A stretch of DNA of 64,000 bases. Source: Pyxicephalus adspersus (Eukaryota; Chordata; Amphibia; Anura; Pyxicephalidae). The stretch spans positions 16,441,762-16,505,761 of the forward strand of contig NC_092864.1 of assembly GCF_032062135.1 (NCBI RefSeq), in the 5' to 3' direction. Below the pieces are notes generated by a model. It searched no databases. It saw only the letters and a program-made list of their open reading frames with translations, and was not told where the DNA came from. This document shows, in pieces, positions 47,306 to 59,597 of this stretch. The stretch's first letter is position 1. The number at the start of each line of letters is the position of its first letter. The position numbers and the translations under genes are program-made.

Positions 47306-48475
47306 GCAGTAAGGTATCCTTAGAAGGCCTGATCCATGAACATTTCAATCATTCTTAAAACCTTTAATTGGTCTTCTATAAAATAACATAGTTACTTTCA
47401 GAACATGAATATTTTATCATTACAAGATACAAGTCTGTGTATTCATAATGTGTCACCATGTTCTGGTTTGTCTTTGTTTGGCTAAATCTTTCACCCAACT
47501 TGTCTTCTTCTCCCCTCTTTAAATTATGGAGATCACCGAGCGTGTCTTTTGCAATGTGGCATTCCAGCTGTATGTATGCGAGGGAGTAATGATGTGGAAA
47601 TTGTATGGAGCCTTTCTGAAAACAGCGCCAAGTGTTATATGTTTATTCATCACTGGAAATTATTTGTTTTCACTGGAAGGTTCAATACAGGGCTTCCATA
47701 GGATCATACTTGCGGCTGCAGACTTTAAAGGAGAAGTACAGTTTATTTTCGGTAAGAACATATTGTGGCAGAATATTGCAATGTTTACCTTTAGAAAATG
47801 TTGATGTTATCGCCATTTTTGCATATTTATGTTATTCTATTGAATGAAAAATCTTGCAGAGTAGCTACTAGAGGGATCTCTGATTCACTGCAATCACACA
47901 ACCCCTCTGCTTAAACCTGGGAGAGTGAATTATTTTTATTGGGATGGCTTAATCACAGATATTTATTGTAAGAAGTGGAAGTAAAGAACAATAATTGTGC
48001 AGCACTGCAAAACAGAAAGCAAAGCATGGATTGCATTCATACAGAATTCGGCGGATTATGGTGCAGTACGTAGCTTCCTTTACACTCAAATTTCTGTTCT
48101 TATCAGCCTGGATTTCTCACAAGGCCACCTAGGCTGTGGCTTTGGGTGCCATGGCCACTAGCGGTGGCATTTGTCCTGCTATGGCACTGTAATATTATCA
48201 TTATATTGCATACAAGTGCTTAGCATAGGGTTGTTCTGCCCACAACCATCATGGCTCTCACATTCTACTTTCATCAGCCTGTGCTCCCATATTTGCTCCT
48301 GGAGCACAAGCTAGCTGGCCTAAGAGAGAAAAAAAATTCAAATCTGACCCTGGCTCTGATGTAAGCAATGGGGTGGCTCTTGGAAGGAGTTAAGGAAATA
48401 TCAATATTACCTTCATTAGCAAGTGACAGTCCTGGGGACTGGCTGTTTCTTGGAAGACTGCAATTGATTGCAGAC

Positions 48476-48749
48476 CAGGGGTGTAGTGGGGCGGGCACGG
48501 GTGGGAACGCTGTGCCCTCACTTTTTTTGGGGAATGGGAATACATGCCAACTCTTATTTTGCGAAGAATTCCCCGCAGAGAAGGACCCCACTGGGGGGTC
48601 TGAGCCAATCTCTGGATGGCCAGAGCTGAGGACCACTTCTCCCGTTTGCAATTGCAGGCTCAGGACAGTGGGTGAGCTGTCTCCCTGAACACAACCCACC
48701 CACAGGTTCTGGTATCTTTGAGTGACACAGGGGTGTAGTGGGGCGGGCA
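48476..48749 (+). repeat. Pair of 22-bp direct repeats flanking a GC-rich 230-bp segment
   Basis: CAGGGGTGTAGTGGGGCGGG plus CA occurs at 48476-48497 and again at 48728-48749. The segment between is GC-rich and creates the longest open frame of the window on the minus strand (158 aa, 48274-48750). That frame has PAPLHP twice because of the repeats. I take it as repeat-derived. Confidence 0.6.
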
Positions 48750-50153
48750 TGTTTACAAAACAATGATGCGCATGCCCCCGTTGCAGACCACACTAGATAA
48801 CATATGAATTCCAAGGATGGTAACGCAGACGAAAGGACCAGATGTTGCTGGATGCCCTCCAGCCAGGAAATGAAGAAGACTATATCTGATATCTGCAGCT
48901 TCTAATGCACATAATCACTGCTAGCAGAGGCATCTTTAACAAAACTGGACACCTTGTTATTATTTTCCTCTGATAAGCTTCCCTTGGTCTATCCTCCTCT
49001 CCTCTCGGCGTTGGCTAAACATGAACTTCTGGATAAGCTGTTCCTAATTTATGTCAAGGAACTACTTAGCAGGCATGGGTGCTTGAGAACAACCCATCTG
49101 CACCTGCTTCTTTAATTGTTCAGTAGTGTCTATGGCCACCTTTATCTGTTTGATACAACAGCCATCCTCAAGAACATTATTTCTGGCCCCATTTGTAATG
49201 CATCTGTTAATAGCCTATTGTTTCCTTTCCCTAAGGAGCAATCAGAACTGCCTAGTAGCTGTAACTCTTCAATACACATGTGTTACTACAATTTGAACAT
49301 GTGTATCTATCATTGATCTTCCAAAGGCGAATACATTCATTCAAAATGAGTGAGCCCCTTTAGAACTGTTGGAAAGCCAAGTTTTTTTGGCAACAGCATG
49401 GCCCTACTGACTAGTAATTCATGTCAGTCTCCTGGACTCAGATCCTTCTGTTGTCTCGGCATGGTTGAGTAAGATCTATTTGGATAATACCAATCTTTTC
49501 ACTCCATTTGCCCACAGACTGCTGTGCAGGTGGTGAGGACAATGAGGGCAGTGCTTGCATTCTTCATTAAACTGTTCATCACAGTCGGCATAAATGGATG
49601 ATGACTGGTGATTATCAGACATCCTGGCACTAATTTAGATCCCCTGAGCCCAGTTCTAGCGATCTATGTCTAGAGTGGAAACTTCATTGTGTCTAAGTGA
49701 ATGGCAACCCTCAGCTGCAAATTACCAGGATTATTATTTTTGTTCAAAAAGGAATTAAAGTTTCCACCAATGGAGACTTTAGGGGCTACATAAACGCCTT
49801 TCTGATGCAGCATGTGTCACCATAATTATAAGAGAACTTATAAACATAAGGCTGGGAATGAAGGGTAGGAGGGTAACATATTATCCTAAATGGCTTGTAG
49901 TACTGGATTTACTATTCTCCTGAAAAAGCCGTTTTTACTGCAAAACGCGTTGAGAGGTCTATTTTCTGAAACGCATTTTATGAAATACAAGATTATTCTC
50001 ATCTAACATCTGGCTCATTTGCAGTGGACAACCTATGTCTTTGATTATTTTACCATCTTCAACTACATCACCCAAACCAACTTTGGGAACAATATCAATC
50101 TGTCCAATATTTTGCAATATGTTCGGTACTTTTATGTGAATATCAATTTCTTT

Positions 50154-50407
50154 ATGACCTTTAACAAAACAAACATGTATATATTTCAATCTTTTTTGCG
50201 ACAAGGTGATTTATATGAAGACCTTTGAAGAACAATATTTCCCAGTTACTTATTGTTTGTTTAGCATCAACAAATGCTTTAAAGCACCTCCATCAAAGTA
50301 AAGGGAAATTGGATAGAAGCAACAGAATACTGATTAAAGCTTTAATCAATAATTAATAAATAAAAAATATATACATACATATACATGTTTGTTTTGTTAA
50401 AGGTCAT
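50154..50407. repeat. 29-bp perfect inverted repeat
   Basis: ATGACCTTTAACAAAACAAA.. at 50154-50182 is the exact complement of 50379-50407, with 196 bases between. The perfect match shows a young duplication or an active-looking foldback. GAAACGCGT-type modules stand outside (49919-49954 and 50785-50820), and a hAT-2 copy begins 17 bases after the right arm. Confidence 0.85.
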
Positions 50408-50424
50408 TGATATAACCACTACAG

Positions 50425-50768
50425 CAGAGGTCAGCAATCTTTTTTGGCCACTAGGCCATTTCAGGGGTGGGCTGGAGCACACTAGGCCGGACTCTCTCTC
50501 GAGTCCCACCCCGCTGAAGGGAAAGTTTCCCGCCTGAAGGGAAATCCCTCTCCTCTGCAATGCATACGAAGGAGAGGGAATGTTCCTTATTTACCCCGGC
50601 GACGGAAGTGTTAACCCCGGCCGGGGTAAATAGGGAAGGGAGCCCGGAAGTTTGTTACTGTTTGGCTTTGTTACAGATTGCTGGTCGGATCAGCCAGAGG
50701 GCATTAGGCCGGAACAATTTACGGGCTCGGCCTTATCTGGCCTAAAGGCCTGAGTTTGCTGACCCCTG
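50425..50768 (-). mobile_element. hAT-2 type element with perfect 8-bp target duplication
   Basis: The ends CAGAGGTCAGCAATCTTTT and GAGTTTGCTGACCCCTG are inverted. The flanks CACTACAG at 50417-50424 and 50769-50776 are identical. It shares its interior (ATCCCTCTCCTCTGCAATGC, TTATTTACC-CGGC) with the copy at 30479, in the opposite orientation. The perfect duplication suggests a fairly recent insertion. Confidence 0.92.
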
Positions 50769-51735
50769 CACTACAGTATCTCCTTCTGATGAAGCCCTTG
50801 TGGTGAAACGCGTCAAGGACGGTAGCATGGAAATTGTTATAACTAACAAATGATTTTTATGTACTCCAGTAAGGAAATATGAACATTGTTTTTTGTTTTG
50901 TACTGTTTTACCTGTTAGGTTATGTACCAATATTAATAAAAATATATAGAAATATTTTCTTTAAAACAAAAATAGCAGTTTTCTTTTTCTAAATCATTAT
51001 ATAAGCACCTTTTTGAACTTGTTACATGAGATAGGGATGTGGTGCTAATAACGAATTTGTTATCTCCCAAGTAAAACTCTTTACCCTATAATATTACTAC
51101 ATATAAATAGTTTTTTCTTATAAGAGCAATTGACATGCTCTTAAGATGTGTGCAATGAAAAGAAATAGAAGCCCACCCCTTGGCCCTCAAATGTCAAAAT
51201 AAGGGTGTCCCAAAAACCACTTGTATCCTTACAACCCCCCTTCCGTTTTCAGCCTTTCCTTCATGTTAATAAGATTGCCTAAGGAAGTAAAATACTGTGT
51301 CCCAGCAAGTGTGGAGCCTAATAGAGTGTGAATGGTATTTAGCCTTGTGGTAAGGAGTTTGGGGTAAGAGTGAGGGGAGGTCTGGAATCTTCAGCACACA
51401 TAACAAAGACTGGGGAGATTTGGAAGCTTTGTACAACATAGGATAATCTCACAGGAGATACTATCACACCAGGAACACTTGAGAGTTCCTATCCTACAAG
51501 GCTATAATTTTGTAATGAGTTAATAGCTGCGGTTGTCGCTTCTTATCTTAGTGTGCGTCTTCCCACATATTATTGGAGATTAGTTAAGACATCCATAATT
51601 GCATATTAACAATAGTATCCTTCTTTCCATCTGTAGAGAGATTTTCATCTCTGATATCCTGTAGTGTCAGATGTTTATCTGCCATGTACAGAAAGACTGA
51701 GTTTTTCCAATTTTACACTAAAGAGAGAAATCAAT

Positions 51736-51942
51736 GGGTCTGATTTAATAATGCTCTCTAAGTCTGGAGAAGTTAGACTATGATTGGAGGACCTGAGTGA
51801 TCCAGCAAACCTGCAATAAATCTGGTCCAGGATTGAATGCATTTGACAACTAATAGTAAATCATATTTGCCATTTTAGTTTACTGGATCACCCATGATAG
51901 TTTATCTTCTCCAGTCTTGTAGAGCTTCAATAAATCAGGTCT
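51736..51942. mobile_element. Palindromic MITE, full copy
   Basis: GGGTCTGATTTAATAATGCT, GGAGAAGTTAGACTATGATT and GATCCAGCAAACCTGCAATA are mirrored by TTTACTGGATCACCCATGAT, AGTTTATCTTCTCCAGTCTT and TTCAATAAATCAGGTCT. It is the same family as 27977-28182. Confidence 0.85.
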
Positions 51943-52288
51943 GTTCTTCAAGTGGATCTGCACTGAAAACAAGGTATTAGATTCAAAGTAGGAACCAAGA
52001 CCTGGCTTTCCCCATAACAATGTTTACACTACACTATTGACGAAACACTTAGATGGGTGATCCTAATGGACAATAGTTAGCAGTAGTTACATTTACCTAC
52101 ACTTCCTATTCTTTAGCATTAAAAGAACAGTCTAGGTAAATATGACTAGTCTACTAGATATATCATGACCTGGATAAGTTAGAAAGTTCACAGGGTTACT
52201 GATTATTAATGTGGAGGAATAACTTATGGCTCAACCTTCCAACCCTTGGCTGTTGCATGGTCTTGAAGACTTTCAGTGTTTTCTAGAA

Positions 52289-52690
52289 CAGGGATCCTCA
52301 ACTCCAATCCTCAAGAGCCAAGATTGACACACATTTTTATTTTCTCTAATAGAATGTAGTAAATGAATTAATGAATGGTTTACAAAGACACAAAATCTGA
52401 TCTGTAGGTGTCCTTTTGACAGCTGAAGTTGAGGACACTTCTCTGGAGCAACCTTTCTCAACCTTTGCACCTTTCAATAACTTTCAGGTATCAGGGACCC
52501 CCTGCTGATAATTTCATTATCTACAGCTCATCAGACAGTAAGATGAGATATAATTATAAATAAATAAGGAGTAGCATAGTGTAATTAACATATTTGACAC
52601 CTCGGTAGCTCTATATGAAAATTTGGACTGTAAAAATCGTGTTTTCTTACATTGGTGGTCAGTGGAGAACTAACCTTTATACAACTGCAG
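52289..52690. mobile_element. Two adjacent worn hAT-like elements
   Basis: 52289-52438 has ends CAGGGATCCTCAACTCCAA and GAAGTTGAGGACAC, a hAT-like pair. A reverse hAT-1 copy then starts CAACCTTTCTCAACCTTTG (52449) with GGGACCCCCTGCTGATAAT, ATCTACAGCTCATCAGACAG and CATTGGTGGTCAGTGG. The flanking duplications are not clear. Confidence 0.55.
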
Positions 52691-53699
52691 ACGTTCAATG
52701 TGGAACTCAACTTATTTTTTCATGTAAAGATGAATATTGTTCCTCTTTAGGTCTTTATTCTACCTGTGACCCCATTTAAAGATTTCCCTAAGCCCTGGGC
52801 ATGCCATGAGATCCAGGACACTGCTGTGAGTATTTTCCATGTATTCCAATAGGGGTCTGTATATTCCTATGGAAAACCCACAGTAGGGTGATAAAGTCCG
52901 TGTGAGCTTCCACTTGGGGTGTGGTGACACCGGAATTATGTGGATTTTCCATCGGAATGTTCAGAGAATAAAAAATGCATTTCAGAAATAAAAGAAGGAA
53001 GTTGAGTCCTGATTGTCCTAGGTAAATGGGTGAAGATGAGATCTGCACCCTGAGGTCACTGATATGGTGGTAAAATAGATAGAACAATGAATTGTCAGTT
53101 TGCAGCCAAAAGTTAGTGATAAAGTTCCACTTAGACCTCTAGAATTCAGTTCATGACTGATTCACCTAAATACCTGTTTTTATTCACTTGAACTTGCTAG
53201 GAAAGTTTACTAACCCAGGAGAGTCAGTCACCTAGCACCCCCCTCCCTCCTTGTACAAAAGAGCCTTTCTCCCCTTCCGGGAGTGTCTAATTATTGTCTT
53301 GGCTGTCCCAGCTCCTCCCCTTTCACCTTCCTATATAACTTTTTATATAGCTTGGGTGTAAAGGGGAATATTATAACAGCAGCTCTGACACTGCTGATGC
53401 TGCCGACACCACATCTAAAATAACAGCAACTACCGGCAGTCTCAGGGCTTTACAGGTGAATAAAATGCATACACTTGGTAAATCTTTTGGGAACATTTTC
53501 ACTAAAATAAATGGTCTGGTCACAGGCTCTATTTAATTAAAAAGAAAAATTGTGCTTGTAGTATATTTGCCCTTTAAATAATCATTTAAACCCCAATTAC
53601 AGCTTGCCATAAAAAAATAAGTCCAGTGATTTTCACTGTGCAGCCTCACTAGCTTTTAATAGTTAAAATGAAATCTGCTGCTATGGATCAACATGGAGA

Positions 53700-53741
53700 G
53701 CCTCGAAAAATTACTATATATATAAATACCTATATATATAA

Positions 53742-53780
<39 letters not shown>

Positions 53781-53880
53781 CATATACACACACATACATA
53801 TATTAATATATTAAGTATTTGACACTCTCCAAGTATATACAGTATATATAACAGATACACATATATATTTTGAGGCAATC
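53700..53880. repeat. (TA)n / TATACA microsatellite
   Basis: Alternating TA with ATAC interruptions is densest at 53737-53815, followed by ACACACATACATATA and more TATA-rich sequence. Confidence 0.85.
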
Positions 53881-54284
53881 TCAGGACTTGAGAAAGAACA
53901 TAGCAAAATGTTGTCCATGCAATGAAATTTCCTCATTTATCTTCATTCTCATGGCAAGTCCTGAGATTGCCTTAACCATTGCAATTGCGCATACAGTATT
54001 GATTACAGTTAGCTCACCAATTACATGTGCAAGGACCATCACTTTTTTGTGTGTGTATATTATATATATTTATATTTAAATGTAGTATACAGTATGATTT
54101 GGAAATATGATCACAAATGTGTGAAAATGTCACAGCTATGCCTGTAAAACCAACAATGTTAACAATCTGCTGATTTTTTTTCTGAACACTTTTAGCACAC
54201 CTGGCAAGACTGGATGGACAAAACTCTTTGACAAGGAAAAATAATTTTCTTTGGCCAATTCTTTGGCAAGGAAAGCAGCTCTCC

Positions 54285-54350
54285 TCTTAATAATATTAAA
54301 CAGTATTTATATAGCGCCAACATATTATGCAGCACTGTACATAAATAAGG
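54285..54350 (+). repeat. ATT-tailed anuran repeat, short copy
   Basis: AATAATATTAAACAGTATTT and ATATAGCGCCAACATATTAT GCAGCACTGTACATAAATA, the family core, truncated. Confidence 0.75.
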
Positions 54351-54399
54351 GGGTCCTATTTAATCTTTGTATTTACCTCTGGAGTTCCGCTTTAGGCCA

Positions 54400-54910
54400 T
54401 TGACACCTATTACAATTTGGTTGTATAATTAGATTTTCCAACAGTTATATTAGCCGAGGCTCCATCACAAGATCCGTTCATTTTATATTAAGTCAAGCGG
54501 TTTTAGAAGGGCATTATAAAGCCGCCATATATATCTTTCAGCGCAGGATTCCATTAATAAGCATGCCATATCTAAACACATGTCTGGACTGAAAGATGAT
54601 TTAATATTTATGATCCGGTGCAATATAAAGGTATCGCAAGCATCTGATGAAGAAAGAATGAATTCAGGCAGACAAGACCCCTTTAAACAGCTGTCTCCAA
54701 ACCCCTCACAGCGGCTACCTCAGCTGCAGCTGTTTAGAAGTTGGAGCTGGATTTTCCGTGTGAAAAATGGGAGGAATTTAATCCAAATGGGGAAAGTCAC
54801 AGCTGGTAGAGTCATTTATCCAATAGAAAACTGGCAAAAGAAAGGAGGAGAGGGGGATGGGGACGCGTTAGGGCTCATTAGGAGAAACTAATTGCCACCT
54901 TGTTATGGGA
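54400..54910. promoter_or_regulatory. Possible intronic enhancer: E-box cluster in unique sequence
   Basis: This non-repetitive block carries CAGCTG E-boxes at 54688-54693, 54721-54726, 54727-54732 and 54800-54805, with mixed AT-rich motifs around it. It lies between repeat-filled stretches inside the netrin intron. The role is inference from motif density and absence of repeats. No conservation data are available here. Confidence 0.3.
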
Positions 54911-55261
54911 CAGGAAAAAAAAAAAAAGAGCGAGGGAAATTCTTTCCAGGTTTTTTTTTATTCTTTTTTCATTTTAATGGTGGAAAAAGGAACGTGTTAG
55001 GAAGCTACAAGAAAAAATATAGGGTTAGAGGGGGGCTGCTGTCAGTAAGTGGGGTATAGAATTGGAATTGGGAAGCACAATTTTAGATAACTGAAATTAA
55101 AGGGATATAAAACTGAGCTCCAGACTGATATATAAAATTGTAAATTGTGAAAAAAAGCATCTTAGAATCTTTTAAATTAAAAATAAATGTTTTTAAATCT
55201 TCGAATGCTTGTTTAATTACTTTAATGTTTTGATATTAATGACTGCAGCACTCACTGGAAG

Positions 55262-55386
55262 ACAAAGGGGTTGAAATAGATTGTAAGCTCTTCAGGGCAG
55301 GGTCCTTTCCGCCTGTCATTTGCAACCCCTATTTAATGTACAGCGCATTGCATGTTGGCGCTATATAAAACCTGTTTATCATTAAT

Positions 55387-55417
<31 letters not shown>

Positions 55418-55428
55418 TTAAAATAAAG
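55262..55428 (-). repeat. ATT-tailed anuran repeat, reverse copy
   Basis: TAGATTGTAAGCTCTTCAGG, CAGGGTCCTTTCCGCCTGTC, TTTGCAACCCCTATTTAATG and TACAGCGCATTGCATGTTGG CGCTATATAAAA lead into (AAT)n. This copy shows more of the far end than the others. Confidence 0.85.
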
Positions 55429-55761
55429 ATTAATATTTATTACAATTACGCTTTGCTGCAAGGCCAACAGGAGGAGAGAGCAAAGAATTGACCTGAATAC
55501 TATACTGCTTCTTCTTTATTGTCCAATCTGCAGACCAGTGGTGTGGTTTGATGGGCGACCCTGCTGGTGCAAGGGGGTATTTAGGAATAGGGGTGGTTTT
55601 GGAGGACCAAGCTACCTTGTTTGCTAGGAATGTCTTACTCTTGTTGGGTAAAAGAATATTGGCCAGGTTGGTTAACAGAATCAGTTAGTTAACAGCACAA
55701 AGTTTCCCTGAAATACTATTGCCAAGGGTGTTCCAAACATTTGTGAAGGCCTAGATTTGAT

Positions 55762-55784
55762 TATTATTATTATTATTATTATTC

Positions 55785-55817
<33 letters not shown>

Positions 55818-55925
55818 TTAATAATAAACAGTATTTATAAAGAGCCAACATATTACACAGCGCTGTACATTAAACAGGAGTTGCAAGTGACAGATACAGG
55901 AGAAGGAGAGGACCATGCCCAGATT
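55762..55925 (+). repeat. ATT-tailed anuran repeat, forward copy
   Basis: (ATT)n and (AAT)n at about 55760-55826 lead into AACAGTATTTATAAAGAGCC, AACATATTACACAGCGCTGT, ACATTAAACAGGAGTTGCAA, GTGACAGATACAGGAG and AGGACCATGCCC. Confidence 0.85.
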
Positions 55926-56129
55926 TGGGCTCAAGATTTGTTACAGTTTCTGTGTTGTTTTCCTCCAGTTATCATTGATTTTCCTCATTTAGACCTGGTG
56001 GTCCTGTGCTACGACAATAATTCCTCACTTCACCCATAATCTTGCAACAACTGGAAATCTGTTCCTTGTGCTAGAATGTAATGTTTTATTTACATGCAAT
56101 GTAGTGGTGGTTGCTGCTCTTTCATTATA

Positions 56130-56334
56130 CAGTGATACCTCGGCTAACTAATGACCCTGTGAACACATTTTTCGGCTAACGAAGATTTTTTCTGCTATTT
56201 TTGGCCTCCACTAACGATAGCATTAGTGGATGTGTGATAACAAACTGTAGTCGTGTTGAGCTGAATTTCTGCTTCGTTTCGGCTAACGAGTGTGATTTCG
56301 GAACAAATTATCTTTGTTAGCCGAGGTATCACTA
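56130..56334. mobile_element. mariner/pogo-like MITE with 19-bp inverted ends and TA flanks
   Basis: CAGTGATACCTCGGCTAAC at the left is matched by GTTAGCCGAGGTATCACT(A) at the right with one mismatch at the outermost base. The flanks are TA (56128-56129) and TA (56335-56336). Internal CTAACGA words recur. At 205 bp it is non-coding. TA duplication and ends of this type fit Tc1/mariner/pogo. Confidence 0.88.
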
Positions 56335-57616
56335 TAAAATCTCAGTACCGAGGCCGGCAAAAAGAGTGGTTTCACAGGACCATTCTTCCAACCAGAGCCA
56401 GTGAGGAGAACAGCTTCATGTCCATGGAGTGCGATACCTAATACTCTGTATTATGATATCCCCATAGATTAAAATGAACATAAAATCCTTTATCACATGG
56501 CAGAGTTGATAATAATTTGGTAAATGCCCAGATCTAGGCTTTATGGATGATTTTATAATGACTCACAGAGTTTAGCTAGTATCTGGGGGAATTTGTCAAG
56601 GTTACGTGGCTTTATAATGGTTAAAATGTTTATACTAAAACATTATTTTCTGAACTGCAGGTCTTTTTAAACTTGCCAAAAATAAATTGATACAAACTTG
56701 AATCTGGGGGGGTGTGATGGTTTAGTATATATATTCTAAAAACAAGTTTATTTTGTGTTCTCATGGGGTTCTGCTTCAAACTATGTAATATCAGGGAAGA
56801 TAACGCCATCAATGGTTGGAACACGCAAGCCAAAAAGGCTGGGAAAAAAACGTGATATAGACAATAGAACAACCCTATAGAAATCAACCTGTGTGCAAAA
56901 AAATACTAAGAATCTCATTAAACATGATAACTGTCCTTAATGATTACTAAAATTATTTGAGTATCCAGGAATTGAAAAAGCAAAAATACCTGTACTTTGG
57001 TGAAAAAAAAATCTAAATAGTTTTGATTTCTATTTATTAGCTCTTTCTTTAAATTTCCTCCATTTGCAGACGTATTACGTCTGGCTCTATTAAAGTCTCA
57101 CCTGCTGGTAATAAACACAAAGCATAGCTTATTGAAGCTTAGAATGCTCCATAGCCCCAATGATGAGATTTACTGATTTTTATTGGGCTTGTGAAATACT
57201 TTTATGGTACAAAACCAAGAACAAATATGGTGCACCAAAATAAGGTTCATTTACTATTATATATTTTTCTGAAGCTTTTTCCTTTTCTGCAGCTGCAGGA
57301 TCAAAATGCCAACATATGAACTGTCCCTTAAAGGGTCAAGTTTTGGTCAAAGGGTAATGTCTAAGAAAAACATTTCCCTAAGTAATTGAAATAGTACAGA
57401 TGGACATAAAATACACAAAAAAGTGTCAACTGAAACTTTTCTCTGTGTTATTTATTTTTAAAGAATGGGCATCGTATCAAGGAAAGGTCAAATACTCCAG
57501 TATATGTCCACCTTTCATTTTTAGGCCATGACGTATTTTAGAATTAGAATGGATCTTGCCATGCAGATTTGTTCCAGTGTTCAGGTATATTTCCTTCCAA
57601 CTAGAAACCTTCATTA

Positions 57617-57949
<333 letters not shown>

Positions 57950-59347
57950 TCAATGAACATGTGAGAATATGTGAGGTTTAGCCATTGGTATTCCCTGGGT
58001 GGAAATAGTTCTTCAGGTGGAAACAATGGTAAGAAACAGCTTCACCTTTCTGCTCCCCAATTATTCAGTTGACCAGGAAATTTTTTCAACATAATAAACC
58101 CAGTCACCTCTGATTGGGGGTTCTAGCTGTGATGATCCAACTATGAAACAATATTTTTTCTGATTGTGATTGTCAGGGTTGGATCTTATTCTGCATTTAG
58201 ATTTTTATACCCCCATGTTGATTAAAACACACCTGGCTTGTCTTTGTAGGGCAAAAAATAGGTTCAATATAGACCCTACCACCATGAGATCATACTCATC
58301 TTTCCTTTCCCATCTTTTCCTTGCCACCTGTAGCCAAGAAGAGCTTGCACAGGTTAAGGAATCTCTCACTATTCCTATGTAACATTGCTGGGCCAATCAC
58401 CAAACATCAATACTGTCCCATCTAACTAATAACTGTTTCCAATGGATGCCAAAAGACCTACATCAGAATGTCCATTCTGCACTTGTTCAGTAGTAGTATA
58501 AAGGCTAAAAAAAAAGGTTTCCGCCTCTACATTTTGTTAACAGATGGCAGCAGAATTATTCACATGTATTATAAGTTCTCTTCAATTACATCATTTGCAG
58601 TCAGCTTGAAAAAACTTCATAATTGCTAGCAACCTTGATGGTTTCATCAAACTTATTTACCAAATAAAGGCTTTACTATGAGAAAAAAGATAGTTATGCA
58701 CACCACTCCATTGGTCCATTTGCTGAAACTGTCCTCTGCAGAGCTCCGGGAGCTAATCTTTGGGTTGGGTATTAGCAGCACCCCCCACTGACCACTATGG
58801 TTCCTCCAGCCAGCCCCTTGTCCCTGTACAACATAATGGTGGCACAAGGATCACTGGGAGGAACCACAATGACCAACAGGGTAGAAGTTATTCTTCGAAA
58901 TTAGACATATGGAAAAAAATCTGTTGCTGGGAGCAATGTTTTAGCAAATAGACAGGTATATACTGTTCTTCTTTCCTTAAATTCTAATGACCCTTGACAG
59001 GGTCATAATATTGGAGAGAAGTGTAAAAAATATCTGGTGACTAAGTGGAAAAAAATAATATATTTTATGAAAGAAAACATTCTAAGGGATCTGTTTATGA
59101 ATATTTTCATCCGAGTTTCATATAGTTTTCCCAATGGAATCCAATTGGAAAATTTGTGAAATTTTGCTCTGCGTTGCAAGAATCTTGGGTGGAAAACCTC
59201 CAAAGAGTTATTACTGTCTAAATTGCTGTAATTAATTAAAGTCATTCCCATCCACTCATGATGCTCACATTACCAAATTAGCACTGTGATACGGTTTTCT
59301 TTTTTGGATTAAAGCAGGGAAGGGCGCAGAAGATACCTTGACTCCAT

Positions 59348-59597
59348 GGGCCTGATTTTCAAAGCTCTCCAAGACTGAAGTGGGAGACTATCATGGGGAA
59401 ACCTGGTTGATCCAGCAAACCTGAACAGGATTTTATAATAAGAAAAAAAATTTTGCTATTAGTTGACTAATAGTTGACTATTAGTTGATTATGTTATTTA
59501 AGGTCAGATCCAGATCCAATCTGTGTTTGCTGGATCACCAAGGTTCATGATAGTCTATCTTCTCCAGTCTTGGAGAGCTTCAATAAATCAGGCTCCC
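59348..59597. mobile_element. Palindromic MITE, full copy with small internal expansion
   Basis: GGGCCTGATTTTCAAAGCTC, GATCCAGCAAACCTGAACAG and the mirrored GTTTGCTGGATCACCAAGG, CTATCTTCTCCAGTCTTGGA and GCTTCAATAAATCAGG define the copy. The loop contains a triple AGTTGACTA(A)T repeat, making it about 40 bp longer than the copies at 27977 and 51736. Confidence 0.85.

Noticed and set aside
48274..48750. 158-aa open frame on the minus strand, longest of the window
   Set aside because: It lies over a GC-rich repeated segment, has no recognisable domain, and a competing 106-aa frame covers the same bases on the other strand. Treated as repeat-derived.
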